DNA of 64,000 bases from S010-17 sp036478895 (GTDB lineage: Bacteria > Bacteroidota > Bacteroidia > Flavobacteriales > Flavobacteriaceae). Positions 27,233 through 36,153 of the stretch are shown piece by piece. The number at the start of each line of letters is the position of its first letter. Position 1 is the first letter of the stretch. Both the position numbers and the translations under genes were made by a program. The notes under the pieces were generated by a model. It was given only the letters and a program-made list of their open reading frames with translations, searched no databases and was not told where the DNA came from. The stretch lies in NCBI GenBank assembly GCA_036478895.1, contig JAZGEV010000051.1, positions 1 through 64,000 of the forward strand, in the 5' to 3' direction.

Positions 27233-27253
27233 ATTTACAATAAAAAGAAGCCA

Positions 27254-27589
27254 ATGAATATACAAAATGCACAAAAAACAGTTGATCAATGGATTCAAAA
27301 ACATGGCGTTCGTTATTTTAATGAATTAACCAATATGGCACAACTCACCGAAGAAGTTGGCGAAGTAGCACGTATTATTTCCCGTAGATATGGCGAACAG
27401 AGTGAAAAAGAAAGCGATAAAAATAAAGATTTAGGTGAAGAATTAGCCGATGTTTTATTTGTAGTTTTGTGCTTGGCAAACCAAACTGGCGTAAATTTAC
27501 AAGAAGCGTTTGATAAAAAATTAGACCTTAGAACCAAGAGAGATCACAACCGTCATCATAATAATCCTAAATTAAAAAAACAACCATGA
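27254..27589 (+). CDS. MazG-like nucleotide pyrophosphohydrolase
   Basis: 111 aa from ATG 27254 (MNIQNAQKTVDQWIQ). Single MazG-type all-alpha domain with the metal-binding pattern LTEEVGEVARII near 31-42 and GEELADVLFVVLCLAN near 66-81. Such proteins hydrolyse (d)NTPs to monophosphates, often cleaning the nucleotide pool. The C terminus is His/Asn/Lys-rich (DHNRHHNN). The next gene overlaps the stop by 4 bp (ATGA), so they are co-translated. Confidence 0.88.
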   Translation: MNIQNAQKTVDQWIQKHGVRYFNELTNMAQLTEEVGEVARIISRRYGEQSEKESDKNKDLGEELADVLFVVLCLANQTGVNLQEAFDKKLDLRTKRDHNRHHNNPKLKKQP

Positions 27590-27813
27590 TTAATAAAAAA
27601 CATTCTTTTATAAAGTATACTTTACTAACGGCAGTTACTTTTTTGGTGATTATTGTTCTAATAGAATTTTTATACATGCTAGGAACCAAGGATAGTATGG
27701 ATGTGGTAATAGATTATATGAACACCAAAAACTATGTCATTAAAAAAGTGGTTGGTGCCTTAGTTTATGGCGTAATTATGGCATACTTTTTAAAGAAAAA
27801 AGGAGAAAAGTAA
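27586..27813 (+). CDS. Small two-helix membrane protein
   Basis: 75 aa, with hydrophobic helices at about 10-30 (YTLLTAVTFLVIIVLIEFLY) and 51-67 (KKVVGALVYGVIMAYFL) and a basic tail. No family recognised. Its ATG overlaps the MazG-like stop by 4 bp, so the two form one operon; the functional link is unknown. A strong hairpin terminator follows. Confidence 0.7.
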   Translation: MINKKHSFIKYTLLTAVTFLVIIVLIEFLYMLGTKDSMDVVIDYMNTKNYVIKKVVGALVYGVIMAYFLKKKGEK

Positions 27814-27829
27814 AACGTATTTTACAAGA

Positions 27830-27870
27830 AAAACCTACTAGCATTTTGAATTGAAATGCTAGTAGGTTTT
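27830..27870. terminator. Bidirectional hairpin terminator
   Basis: Perfect 17-bp stem (27830-27846 with 27854-27870, core CCTACTAGCATTT), 7-nt loop. T-runs of four end the stem on both strands. It lies between convergent genes ending at 27813 and 27891 and probably serves both. Confidence 0.8.
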
Positions 27871-27890
27871 ATAAAATCTGTAGAGTTTTA

Positions 27891-28781
27891 CTATTCAGGT
27901 TTTTGTTCTAAAATATCAAAAAACTGATCTAATTTTGGTAAAATAATAATTTTAGTTCTTCTGTTTCTTGCTTTTCCTTCTGCGGTATCGTTAGATTCTA
28001 ACGGTACATATTCACTTCTTCCCGATGCAATTAAGCGTGAAGGATCAACATTATAATCATTTTGCAATACACGTAAAACAGCAGTTGCTCTTTTGGTAGA
28101 CAAATCCCAGTTGTCATTCATACAAGTTGAATTAATACCAACATTATCGGTATGACCTTCAACCATAACTTCCATTTCTGGTCTGTTTTGAATAACAGTG
28201 GCTACTTTACCTAAAATAGCTTTCGCTTTTTCGGATACTGTTGCGCCACCACTTGTAAATAATAGTTTATCTGATAAAGAAATATAAACAACCGTTTTTT
28301 CAACATTAATTTGAATATCTTCATCTTGTATTCCAGCAGCTAATTCACTTTTTAAATGAAACGCCACTGCTAAGTTTAATGAATCTTTTTGTGTCATTGC
28401 AGAGCGAATACCATTAATGTATTTATCTCTTTCGCTCAATTGAGCAACAATATCTTTAATATTATCCGATCCAGATTGAGAAATAACCGTTAAACCTTCT
28501 ATTTGTTTTATAGAATTTGCATTTTGATTTTTTAAGTCTTTTATCTGATTGTTTAATAAGGCAATTTGTTCATCAAGACCAGTAGCTCTAGTGGAACTTC
28601 CAGTTTTATCTAACAAGCAATCTTGCTTTGCAATTAAACATTTTTGTAAATTGGTTTTTAAATTTACCAATTCTTGCTCTTTTGCGCTTAGTTGATTTTC
28701 TAAAGCAGCGTATTGTTTTTTACTAACACAAGATGTCATAGTTAGCAATACTATAATAAATAATACGATTGTTTTTTTCAT
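27891..28781 (-). CDS. OmpA-family lipoprotein with coiled coil
   Basis: 296 aa. Lipoprotein signal MKKTIVLFIIVLLTMTSC with lipobox cysteine at 18, a coiled-coil region (about 22-125, heptads rich in Gln, Leu, Lys, with two cysteines at CLIAKQDC), and a C-terminal OmpA peptidoglycan-binding domain (about 170-285) with VEGHTDNVG and GKARNRRTKIIILP. It is a small outer-membrane to wall linker of the YiaD/Pal type, distinct from the TSP3-containing OmpA proteins in this window. Confidence 0.9.
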   Translation of the reverse strand: MKKTIVLFIIVLLTMTSCVSKKQYAALENQLSAKEQELVNLKTNLQKCLIAKQDCLLDKTGSSTRATGLDEQIALLNNQIKDLKNQNANSIKQIEGLTVISQSGSDNIKDIVAQLSERDKYINGIRSAMTQKDSLNLAVAFHLKSELAAGIQDEDIQINVEKTVVYISLSDKLLFTSGGATVSEKAKAILGKVATVIQNRPEMEVMVEGHTDNVGINSTCMNDNWDLSTKRATAVLRVLQNDYNVDPSRLIASGRSEYVPLESNDTAEGKARNRRTKIIILPKLDQFFDILEQKPE

Positions 28782-28883
28782 GGGTTATAATATTGATTAA
28801 TTTTTAGCAAAATTATACTAATGTTTTATATTTAAACAACTAAATTTGTTTTTTATTTTACTTTAACATTAATTTATAATTAA

Positions 28884-29864
28884 ATGAAAAATTCTATTTT
28901 ACTTATTTGTATCATTTTTTTATTGTTTTCGTGTAAACAAAATAAAAAATTTACCACTTTAAAAGGGTTGGCTTTTGGAACACAATTCATTATTAAATAC
29001 GATGATGATTTGCAGCGTGACTTTTCAAAGTCTGTAGATAGTTTAATAAAAAGTGTTAATAAATCATTATCTACTTATGAAAAAACATCAGACATATCTA
29101 GAATAAATGCAGGTGATTTATCTGTAATAGTTGATGAAAAATTCAAAGAAGTTTTTAATAAATCTCGTAAAATATTTGATGAAACCAATGGTGTTTTTGA
29201 TCCAACTATTGGTGTTTTGGTCAATGCTTGGGATTTTGGACCAGAGAAACCATTAAAACTGTTGGATAGTAGTAAAGTAAAAGCTTTGATGCAAGCAGTT
29301 GGTTTTGACAAAGTGCATTTGCAAAACAATAAAATCATTAAAGAAAATTCTCAAACATATCTCGATTTTAATGCCATTGCAAAAGGTTATGGTATTGATG
29401 TTATTGGGCGTTTTTTTGAGTCTAAGCATATCAAAAATTATATGATAGAAATTGGTGGAGAATTAAGGGTTAGAGGAAAAAATCCTAGTAGTCTAGATTG
29501 GAACATACAAATAGAACAGCCCAATTTTGATGGAACAAGATCTGGTGCTAAAACAATACGATTAAACAATGAATCTATGGCAACTTCTGGAACATATCGG
29601 AAATTTAAAATGGATAAAAACGGCCATAAATATGCACATATACTTAATTCCAAAACAGGCTTTCCTATAAAAAGTAATTTGTTAAGTGCTTCGGTTATTG
29701 CAGAATTAGATTGCGCTGATGTTGATGCATATGCCACCACATTAATTGCATTGGGTTTAGAGAGAAGCAAAGCATTTCTTAAAAACCATCCAGAATTAAC
29801 GGTTTTTCTTATTTATAGTGATGAAAATGGAGCTCTAAAAACATTTCAAACCGATGCGCTGTAA
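28884..29864 (+). CDS. apbE: FAD:protein FMN transferase (ApbE)
   Basis: 326 aa. Lipoprotein signal ending LICIIFLLFSC, so membrane-anchored outside the cytoplasm. ApbE attaches FMN to threonine of targets such as the NQR complex. Seen: GLAFGTQFIIKY, STYEKTSDISRIN, GVFDPTIGVLVNAWDFG, DFNAIAKGYGIDVIG with the conserved lysine, IEIGGELRVRGKNP, and MATSGTYRKF, followed by the metal-binding segment AELDCADVDAYATTLIALG. No flavinylation target is visible nearby; in many Flavobacteriaceae it sits near nqr genes, which may lie elsewhere. Confidence 0.95.
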   Translation: MKNSILLICIIFLLFSCKQNKKFTTLKGLAFGTQFIIKYDDDLQRDFSKSVDSLIKSVNKSLSTYEKTSDISRINAGDLSVIVDEKFKEVFNKSRKIFDETNGVFDPTIGVLVNAWDFGPEKPLKLLDSSKVKALMQAVGFDKVHLQNNKIIKENSQTYLDFNAIAKGYGIDVIGRFFESKHIKNYMIEIGGELRVRGKNPSSLDWNIQIEQPNFDGTRSGAKTIRLNNESMATSGTYRKFKMDKNGHKYAHILNSKTGFPIKSNLLSASVIAELDCADVDAYATTLIALGLERSKAFLKNHPELTVFLIYSDENGALKTFQTDAL

Positions 29865-30015
29865 AATTACAAATAACATAGTCTTCTAAAAACATTAGAC
29901 GATAGATTAAACGGCAATTGATAAATAAAACAAAATAAGTTTATTATCCAATCTTATTTATTGCGTTTTGTCTACTTCTGGTATCTTACAGCAAATTTAA
30001 TTTTACACATGTTAA

Positions 30016-30987
30016 CTATTCTACAACTAAAGTTTTTAAAATAGCTTCCAATTCAAACATAAAATCACGTTTTTTCACGTTTGGAGCAAATGCAAAACCT
30101 TCAATAACAATTAAACGATTATTTTTTTTATCAACTACGGTATAATTTAAAAATGGACCAGCCATAAAATCATTTTTCATTTCCCAAGTACCACGAGTTT
30201 CATACGTTTTTCTATTTGCTATTTCAGTGACAACTTGCGATGGTGAAAAAGCTTCTTCGGTGATCATATACATGTCTGATTTTGAACCTACAACATATTG
30301 TTTTCCTTTAATATTTCTTTGAGTTATGATGTTTTCGCCATTTAAATCAGCTTCGTTTGTAATAGGTAAGGTGTACATTTGAAGGTTTAAACTTCTACCT
30401 TGAGTTACATCTCTTTTAAACCAAACATAGTTTAAAGTATCATAAACTTTTCTATAAGCATAAGGAATGGTGATATTCGCTTTTATGTTTTTAAAGGTTT
30501 CTAAATTTTTAACATCCCAAGTTTTTGTGCCCATTTTATTCTTAAAAATTTTAAAATCAGAATTTCTAAATGTACTCACAATTTCATCAGCATGTTTGTT
30601 TAATAATTGAAATAAGCCTTCATTGTCTTTCATTTTTAAAGATACAATTTGTTGTGGCGCAGCAAATTTATTTTTAGATGATGTCATTTCGTTTTTGGAA
30701 CCTTTAGTGATTTGTAAAATATTCCGACTAGGTTTTAACAAATTTGCAAAATTTTCTGGGGCAATTTGACTTATTGAAAACGTAGCTTCTGGCTGAGTAA
30801 AGCCTATCAAATCACGCGCTACAACGGCACGTATAGAGTCACCTACAATGCCTTCCCATTTAGTGTCATCTATAATTACTAAAAGCGAATTGTATTTGCC
30901 AATTGAGGATTGTAGAATAATTTCATTCTTATTATTACAAGAGATTAAACTTATTAAAATAAGACCTAGAATGCATAAATTTTTCAT
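30016..30987 (-). CDS. DUF4837-family lipoprotein
   Basis: 323 aa from ATG 30987, chosen for the lipoprotein signal MKNLCILGLILISLISC (cysteine at 17); 12 upstream in-frame residues are unlikely. The mature protein matches my memory of DUF4837: SIGKYNSLLVIIDDTKWEG, LPITNEADL, ETRGTWEMKNDFMAGPFLNY and IVIEGFAFAPNVKKRDFMFELEA. Family role unknown; likely outer-membrane or periplasmic. Convergent with apbE, the 151-bp gap holding no clear terminator. Confidence 0.85.
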   Translation of the reverse strand: MKNLCILGLILISLISCNNKNEIILQSSIGKYNSLLVIIDDTKWEGIVGDSIRAVVARDLIGFTQPEATFSISQIAPENFANLLKPSRNILQITKGSKNEMTSSKNKFAAPQQIVSLKMKDNEGLFQLLNKHADEIVSTFRNSDFKIFKNKMGTKTWDVKNLETFKNIKANITIPYAYRKVYDTLNYVWFKRDVTQGRSLNLQMYTLPITNEADLNGENIITQRNIKGKQYVVGSKSDMYMITEEAFSPSQVVTEIANRKTYETRGTWEMKNDFMAGPFLNYTVVDKKNNRLIVIEGFAFAPNVKKRDFMFELEAILKTLVVE

Positions 30988-31112
30988 AAATAAAAATGTT
31001 TTGAGTTTGATAAATATAATCAAAAATTATACCAAAATGCTATGTGTAAAAATAGACTTTAATAATTTAATATTCCATTAGAATGCTTATTTTAGCTATA
31101 AATTAATAAAAA

Positions 31113-32807
31113 ATGCGCTGGAATATAAAAGAAACACCTCAAAATAAAATTACATCTCATTTATCAAAAGTGCTAAATGTAGAACCTGTAATTGCAAAAT
31201 TACTTGCTTTGCGTGGTATAGAAACGTATGACGAAGCCAAGACCTTTTTTAGACCAAACTTAGCAAATTTGCACAATCCGTTTTTAATGAAAGATATGGA
31301 TGTGGCTGTAAATCGTATAGAAAAAGCGATAAAAAACAGTGAAAATATAATGGTTTTTGGCGATTACGATGTGGATGGTACAACGGCAGTTTCTTTGGTT
31401 TATACATTTTTAAAAGATCACTATAAAAATGTGGTTTATTATATTCCCGATCGCTATGAAGAAGGTTATGGCGTGTCTTATAAAGGCATCGATTTTGCCA
31501 GTGATAATAACATTAGTTTAATTATAGCTTTGGATTGTGGTACAAAAGCGATTGATAAAATAGCGTATGCAAAGACTAAAAAAGTCGATTTTATTATCTG
31601 CGATCATCACAGACCTGGTGAAACTTTACCAAACGCAATTGCTGTTTTAAATCCAAAACGTGACGATTGTAATTATCCCTATGATGAGTTATGCGGTTGT
31701 GGTGTTGGTTTTAAATTGATACAAGCTTTGGGTGAAAAACAAAATTTACCTATAGAACATTTTGTACCTTATCTCGATTTGGTTGCTACAGCAATTGCAG
31801 CGGATATTGTACCTGTAACAGGTGAAAATAGGACATTGGCTTATTTTGGTATGCAGGTGATTAATCAGAATCCTAGAATTGGAATACAAGCATTAATCAG
31901 TCAAATAAAAAGACCTATTTTAAACATTACCGATGTCGTTTTTACCATTGCGCCACGTATTAATGCGGCTGGAAGAATGAAATCTGGCAAACATGCTGTT
32001 GATTTATTAACCGAAGATAGTTTAGATGATGCCAAACAAATTGCTGTAAAAATTGAAAAATATAATTTAGACAGGCGTGATTTGGATCAAAAAATCACCA
32101 AAGAAGCATTAAAACAAATTGAAGATAATAAAGAAGGGAAAGATGCAACATCCGTTGTGTTTGATGAATCGTGGCACAAAGGTGTTATTGGTATTGTGGC
32201 ATCTAGATTGATTGAAAAACATTACAGACCAACACTTGTTTTTACCGTAAGTGGTGACTATTATGCGGCATCTGCACGATCGGTTAAAGGTTTTGATGTG
32301 TATAAAGCACTCGAAGCTTGTAGTGAATTTATTGAGCAATTTGGTGGTCATAAATATGCTGCTGGATTAACTTTAAAGCCAGAAAATTATAAAAAATTTA
32401 AAGCAAAATTTGAAGATATAGTAAAAAACACATTGCCACCAGAATTAAAAGAACCTGAAATACGTGTTGATAGCACTTTATATTTATCCGATATATCGCC
32501 AAAATTCAACCGAATTATCAAACAATTTGGTCCTTTTGGTCCAATGAATATGAAGCCTGTATTTGTAACTTCAGGTTTACGAGATAATGGTTATGGTCGA
32601 AAAATTGGTGATGATAAAACACACCTAAAATTAAGTGTTATTGAAGGCAGTGATTCAAAAACTTACAATGCTATTGGTTTTGGATTGGGAGAAAAATTGC
32701 CTTTAATAAAAAATGGAAATGATTTTGAAGCAGTTTATACCATTGAAGAAAATCATTGGAAAGGGAATGTGAGTTTACAATTGAATTTAAAAGATTTGAG
32801 AAGTTAA
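31113..32807 (+). CDS. recJ: Single-stranded-DNA-specific exonuclease RecJ
   Basis: 564 aa. 5'-3' exonuclease for recombination and repair. DHH-family motifs in order: VFGDYDVDGTTAVS near residue 85, IIALDCG near 145, ICDHHRPGE near 165, and the DHHA1 domain signature GHKYAAGL near 410; a C-terminal OB-like domain follows. A conserved CNYPYDELCGCGVGFKL sits after the DHH motif. Start ATG 31113 gives MRWNIKETPQ, a typical RecJ opening (RWxxK). It and recO are 9 kb apart in the same RecFOR repair pathway but not in one operon. Confidence 0.95.
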   Translation: MRWNIKETPQNKITSHLSKVLNVEPVIAKLLALRGIETYDEAKTFFRPNLANLHNPFLMKDMDVAVNRIEKAIKNSENIMVFGDYDVDGTTAVSLVYTFLKDHYKNVVYYIPDRYEEGYGVSYKGIDFASDNNISLIIALDCGTKAIDKIAYAKTKKVDFIICDHHRPGETLPNAIAVLNPKRDDCNYPYDELCGCGVGFKLIQALGEKQNLPIEHFVPYLDLVATAIAADIVPVTGENRTLAYFGMQVINQNPRIGIQALISQIKRPILNITDVVFTIAPRINAAGRMKSGKHAVDLLTEDSLDDAKQIAVKIEKYNLDRRDLDQKITKEALKQIEDNKEGKDATSVVFDESWHKGVIGIVASRLIEKHYRPTLVFTVSGDYYAASARSVKGFDVYKALEACSEFIEQFGGHKYAAGLTLKPENYKKFKAKFEDIVKNTLPPELKEPEIRVDSTLYLSDISPKFNRIIKQFGPFGPMNMKPVFVTSGLRDNGYGRKIGDDKTHLKLSVIEGSDSKTYNAIGFGLGEKLPLIKNGNDFEAVYTIEENHWKGNVSLQLNLKDLRS

Positions 32808-32889
32808 GAAAGAGCCAAGACCGCTTTTCTGAAAGACGAAATTATCAAGACTAAGGAGAAAAAATAAGCTCTAGTTTAAAATTGTATTA

Positions 32890-33023
32890 TTTTACTAGAT
32901 TTGACGACAAAAACGCTAAGAAAAGTGCAAAGTTCACAAAACCGAACGGATTTTCCCTTTGTGCTTTTTGTGTAAATCATTGTGTGCCTTGTGGTTAAAA
33001 TTTTTAATACGGTTTTACTAGAT
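32890..33023. repeat. Intergenic module between 11-bp direct repeats
   Basis: The 226-bp gap between convergent recJ and lpxB holds TTTTACTAGAT twice (32890-32900 and 33013-33023). Between them are two degenerate blocks in opposite orientation: 32908-32942 (CGCTAAG, GTGCAAAG, TTCACAAA) and 32954-32998 (CTTTGTG, TTTGTG, TTGTGTG, CTTGTGG). Together they can fold as a long imperfect hairpin. The direct repeats look like a target-site duplication, but no transposon ends or genes are present. The CTTTGTG-type block resembles short dispersed repeats I remember from Bacteroidota genomes. Confidence 0.4.
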
Positions 33024-33033
33024 CCGTAAAATA

Positions 33034-34140
33034 CTATGGATTTTTAGCTATAAACCCAGCCACTTTCTCACTAGCACCTTTTCCGCCAAGAACCGTTTCT
33101 AATTCATAATAATCATTAAATAATTGCTCTCTTTTGGAGTTGCTAAGAATTGCTTTTAGTTCTGTTTCTAAGCGGTTTTCGTTGAAATCATTTTGGATGA
33201 GTTCGGTTACAATTTCTTTGTCCATTATTAAATTTACTAAAGAAATATATTTAATAGTGATGATTCTTTTTGCTATTTGATATGAAATATTACTTCCTTT
33301 ATAACAAACCACTTGCGGTACTTTAAACAAGGCAGTTTCTAATGTTGCTGTTCCAGATGTTACTAATGCAGCATAAGAAACCGACAATAATTCATAGGTT
33401 TTATTAGAAATAAAAGCAATTTCTTGTTCTTTTATAAACGATTTGTAAAAATCAAAATCCTGACTAGGCGCACCGGCAATTACAAATTGATAATTGGAAA
33501 ATTTGGACACCATTTTCAGCATTACATTCAACATCTTAGTGATCTCTTGTTTTCTGCTTCCTGGCAATAAAGCAATGATTGGTCTATCGGTTAGATTATG
33601 TGTTTTTCTAAACGTTTTTTCATCAACTTTTTTACTATCTGCAATGGCATCAATTAATGGATGCCCAACAAAAGTAACGTTGTAATCGTGTTTTTTGTAA
33701 AATGCTTTTTCAAACGGTAATATCACATACATGGCATCAATATCGCGCTTTATTTTTTTCACTCTTCCAGCTCTAGAAGCCCAAACCTGTGGTGAAATAT
33801 AATAATTTGTCTTGAATTTTTGTTGCTTTGCCCACTTTGCAATTCTAAGGTTAAAACCTGAATAATCTATAAAAATAATAACATCAGGATTAAAAGCCGT
33901 AATATCTTTTTTACAAAATGCAATGTTTTTAAAAATGGTTGGTATGTTTGCAATGACTTCAACAAAACCCATAAACGCTAATTCCTTGTAATGCTTCACT
34001 AAAGTGCCACCAACAGCTTTCATTAAATCGCCACCCCAAAAATGAATATCAGCCTCTGGATCTTTTTGATACAATGCTTTCATTAAATTTGATGCGTGTA
34101 AATCTCCCGATGCTTCTCCAGAAATGATGTAGTATTTCAT
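33034..34140 (-). CDS. lpxB: Lipid-A-disaccharide synthase
   Basis: 368 aa, GT19 glycosyltransferase. It joins UDP-2,3-diacylglucosamine and lipid X to form the lipid A disaccharide. Seen: MKYYIISGEASGDLHASNL at the N terminus, HFWGGDLMKAVGG, FIDYSGFNLRIAKW, YYISPQVWASRAGRVKKI, VGHPLIDAI, LLPGSRKQEI and VTSGTATLETALF, all family hallmarks. Other lpx genes are not in the window. It is the last gene of a surE, fkbM, small membrane protein, lpxB series. Confidence 0.96.
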   Translation of the reverse strand: MKYYIISGEASGDLHASNLMKALYQKDPEADIHFWGGDLMKAVGGTLVKHYKELAFMGFVEVIANIPTIFKNIAFCKKDITAFNPDVIIFIDYSGFNLRIAKWAKQQKFKTNYYISPQVWASRAGRVKKIKRDIDAMYVILPFEKAFYKKHDYNVTFVGHPLIDAIADSKKVDEKTFRKTHNLTDRPIIALLPGSRKQEITKMLNVMLKMVSKFSNYQFVIAGAPSQDFDFYKSFIKEQEIAFISNKTYELLSVSYAALVTSGTATLETALFKVPQVVCYKGSNISYQIAKRIITIKYISLVNLIMDKEIVTELIQNDFNENRLETELKAILSNSKREQLFNDYYELETVLGGKGASEKVAGFIAKNP

Positions 34141-34150
34141 TGTTTTGTTT

Positions 34151-34450
34151 TTAGGATGTAAATACCGAATAGGCTAAAACCAAAGCGACTATAAAAGTGG
34201 CAATCATAACACCACGTGCTCTGTAATCTCTTTTACGTTTTATAAACACAAAAAAAGCTAACAAATTTGGTAAAACGGCATACGCTAAAAAATCGCTAAG
34301 CATTTTTTCTTCTGTAATGAGTACTTTTATAAATTTTAAACTGTATTTGTTAAATACTTGCGTGTAAAAATAAAAACCCATTGCTGTTGCTGCAAAACCG
34401 ACTAACACACCAATTAACACTTCCTTTTTTATGTTTATTTTTTGTTTCAT
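34151..34450 (-). CDS. Small membrane protein upstream of lpxB
   Basis: 99 aa with three hydrophobic segments (about 11-30, 51-69 and 78-97) separated by basic loops (KRKRDYRARG). No family recognised. It lies 10 bp before lpxB and 36 bp after the FkbM gene, so it is probably co-transcribed with them. A role in envelope or lipid A supply is suggested only by position. Confidence 0.7.
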   Translation of the reverse strand: MKQKINIKKEVLIGVLVGFAATAMGFYFYTQVFNKYSLKFIKVLITEEKMLSDFLAYAVLPNLLAFFVFIKRKRDYRARGVMIATFIVALVLAYSVFTS

Positions 34451-34486
34451 AATCTGTTTGTTTTAGCAAAGGTCTTGAAATTATAT

Positions 34487-35353
34487 TTATTGTATCGTAC
34501 TTAACAAGTTTTTTTGAATGGCCTCAATGTGAATGATCATATCAAAATGACTTTTATTATAGTTTAAATTATGTAAATCAAAATCCGCAGAGCTGTTTGG
34601 TTTTATCATATATCTAAACCCATTCTTTTCTAAAACGCTAAAAAATTGCGATAATTTCTGATTGTTTTTTTTATATGAATGATATTCCACTACCAATCGA
34701 TCTACTTTTTGTAAAGAAGTGTCGCAATCAATCAAAACCTCTAGTTCAACACCTTCAATATCCATTTTAATCAAGTCTATCTGTCTAGATTCTTTATCAA
34801 TAAGATCTTTAAGGCGTACGGATTCAATTTTTTGTGTCTCGGTTTCAAAATCACCTGGTTTAATAAATGAACTTACTTGTCCGCCTTTATCACAATAAAA
34901 ATCCAAGCTGCCATTTTCATAAGAAATAGCCTGATTAAAAACACTTACATTTTGTAATTTACTTGATATCATGTTCTGTTGTAAACACTTAAAGACAACA
35001 GGATTTGGTTCAAAAGCTTTAATAATAGCTTGCGGATATTTTTGCTTATAATACAAAGATACCATACCAATGTGAGCACCTAAATCATATATTAACGGTT
35101 TAGTGTTGTTAAAAGTAACTTTATGCGTCTCATTAACAAAAACATCTTCATATACTTGTATGGCACTTCCAACATTTGAGGTGATAATGTTTAAATCCCC
35201 TATTTTTAAGTCGTGTAATTTATAAGGTTTAAACTTTTTGTATTTTCTACGAGTGCGGATGAAACTTCGAAATTCATTTTTGTTTTCAACCTCTTTAGCT
35301 TTTATGCCAAACCAAGATAATGCGTAGATAACTATTTTTTTAATCAAAACCAT
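34487..35353 (-). CDS. FkbM-family methyltransferase
   Basis: 288 aa. SAM-binding motif IYDLGAHIGMVSLYYKQKYP near residue 88, the acidic IKAFEPNP after the second strand, and the FkbM signature LIDKESRQIDLIKMDIEGVELEVL near 185-210. FkbM enzymes O-methylate sugars or polyketide hydroxyls, often in surface glycans. The gene overlaps the surE 3' end by 10 bp and lies in the lpxB transcription unit, so an envelope saccharide is a plausible substrate, but no other glycan gene is present. A short N-terminal hydrophobic stretch is probably not a full membrane anchor. Confidence 0.85.
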   Translation of the reverse strand: MVLIKKIVIYALSWFGIKAKEVENKNEFRSFIRTRRKYKKFKPYKLHDLKIGDLNIITSNVGSAIQVYEDVFVNETHKVTFNNTKPLIYDLGAHIGMVSLYYKQKYPQAIIKAFEPNPVVFKCLQQNMISSKLQNVSVFNQAISYENGSLDFYCDKGGQVSSFIKPGDFETETQKIESVRLKDLIDKESRQIDLIKMDIEGVELEVLIDCDTSLQKVDRLVVEYHSYKKNNQKLSQFFSVLEKNGFRYMIKPNSSADFDLHNLNYNKSHFDMIIHIEAIQKNLLSTIQ

Positions 35354-36111
35354 GCATTCAAATTTTGTATAAAATGATGCGCTGTTAAATCGAATTGTAC
35401 AGGAACTATAGAAATATACTCATTGTCTAAAGCGTACATATCTGTATCTTTTCCTTTATCTTGATTTTCAAACGTACCTGTTAACCAATAGTATTCTTTA
35501 CCCATTGGACTTGCTCTTTTATCAAATTTTTCGGTATATTTTGCTTTTGCTTGTCGGCAAACACGAATGCCTTTAAATTCTTTTACTTTTGGGAAGTTTA
35601 CATTAAGTACAATGCCTTCGGGCAAACCTTCCTTTAAAACTTTACGTGTTATTTGTTCTATATATTTTTCTAAACCACTAAAATCTGCATTCCAAGCATA
35701 ATCCAACAAAGAAAATCCAATGGCAGGAATACCTTCAATACCAGCTTCAACGGCAGCACTCATTGTACCAGAATACACCACATTTATTGAGGAGTTTGAA
35801 CCGTGATTCACACCCGAAACACAAATGTCTGGTTTGCGATTCAACACTTCATTAACGGCAATTTTCACACAATCGGCTGGTGTGCCAGAACACGAATACT
35901 CAAGTTGTTCACCTTCATCGATAGTAATGGCATTGCATGTTAATATGGCATCAATAGTAATAGCGTGACCTTGACCACTTTGCGGACTATCGGGCGCAAT
36001 AACCACAACATCACCAATTTTATTCATTACTTTTATAAGTGTACGAATTCCTGGTGCAGTTATACCGTCATCATTAGTTACTAAAATTAATGGTCTTTCT
36101 TTATTTGTCAT
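35344..36111 (-). CDS. surE: 5'/3'-nucleotidase SurE
   Basis: 255 aa. Metal-dependent nucleotidase (also exopolyphosphatase) linked with stationary-phase survival. Seen: ILVTNDDGITAPGI near the N terminus with the DD metal pair, APDSPQSGQGHAIT, CSGTPADCVKIAV, and the active-site SGVNHGSNSSINVVYSGTMSAAVEA region. It starts the surE, fkbM, small membrane protein, lpxB series, preceded by a -7 element at 36137-36144. Confidence 0.96.
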   Translation of the reverse strand: MTNKERPLILVTNDDGITAPGIRTLIKVMNKIGDVVVIAPDSPQSGQGHAITIDAILTCNAITIDEGEQLEYSCSGTPADCVKIAVNEVLNRKPDICVSGVNHGSNSSINVVYSGTMSAAVEAGIEGIPAIGFSLLDYAWNADFSGLEKYIEQITRKVLKEGLPEGIVLNVNFPKVKEFKGIRVCRQAKAKYTEKFDKRASPMGKEYYWLTGTFENQDKGKDTDMYALDNEYISIVPVQFDLTAHHFIQNLNAWF

Positions 36112-36136
36112 TTTGTTAAGTGTTTGTCAAAGTGTT

Positions 36137-36144
36137 CAAATATA
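36137..36144 (-). promoter_or_regulatory. -7 element of surE
   Basis: Minus-strand TATATTTG, 25 nt before the surE ATG, in the 42-bp gap between surE and rnpA. It implies surE can be transcribed apart from rnpA. Confidence 0.45.
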
Positions 36145-36153
36145 CAACAATTA

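Noticed and set aside
29865..30015. Terminator or small RNA between apbE and the DUF4837 gene
   Set aside because: Only an imperfect, bulged pairing of CAAAATAAG with CTTATTT...TTTTG is visible, and no T-run or promoter supports it.
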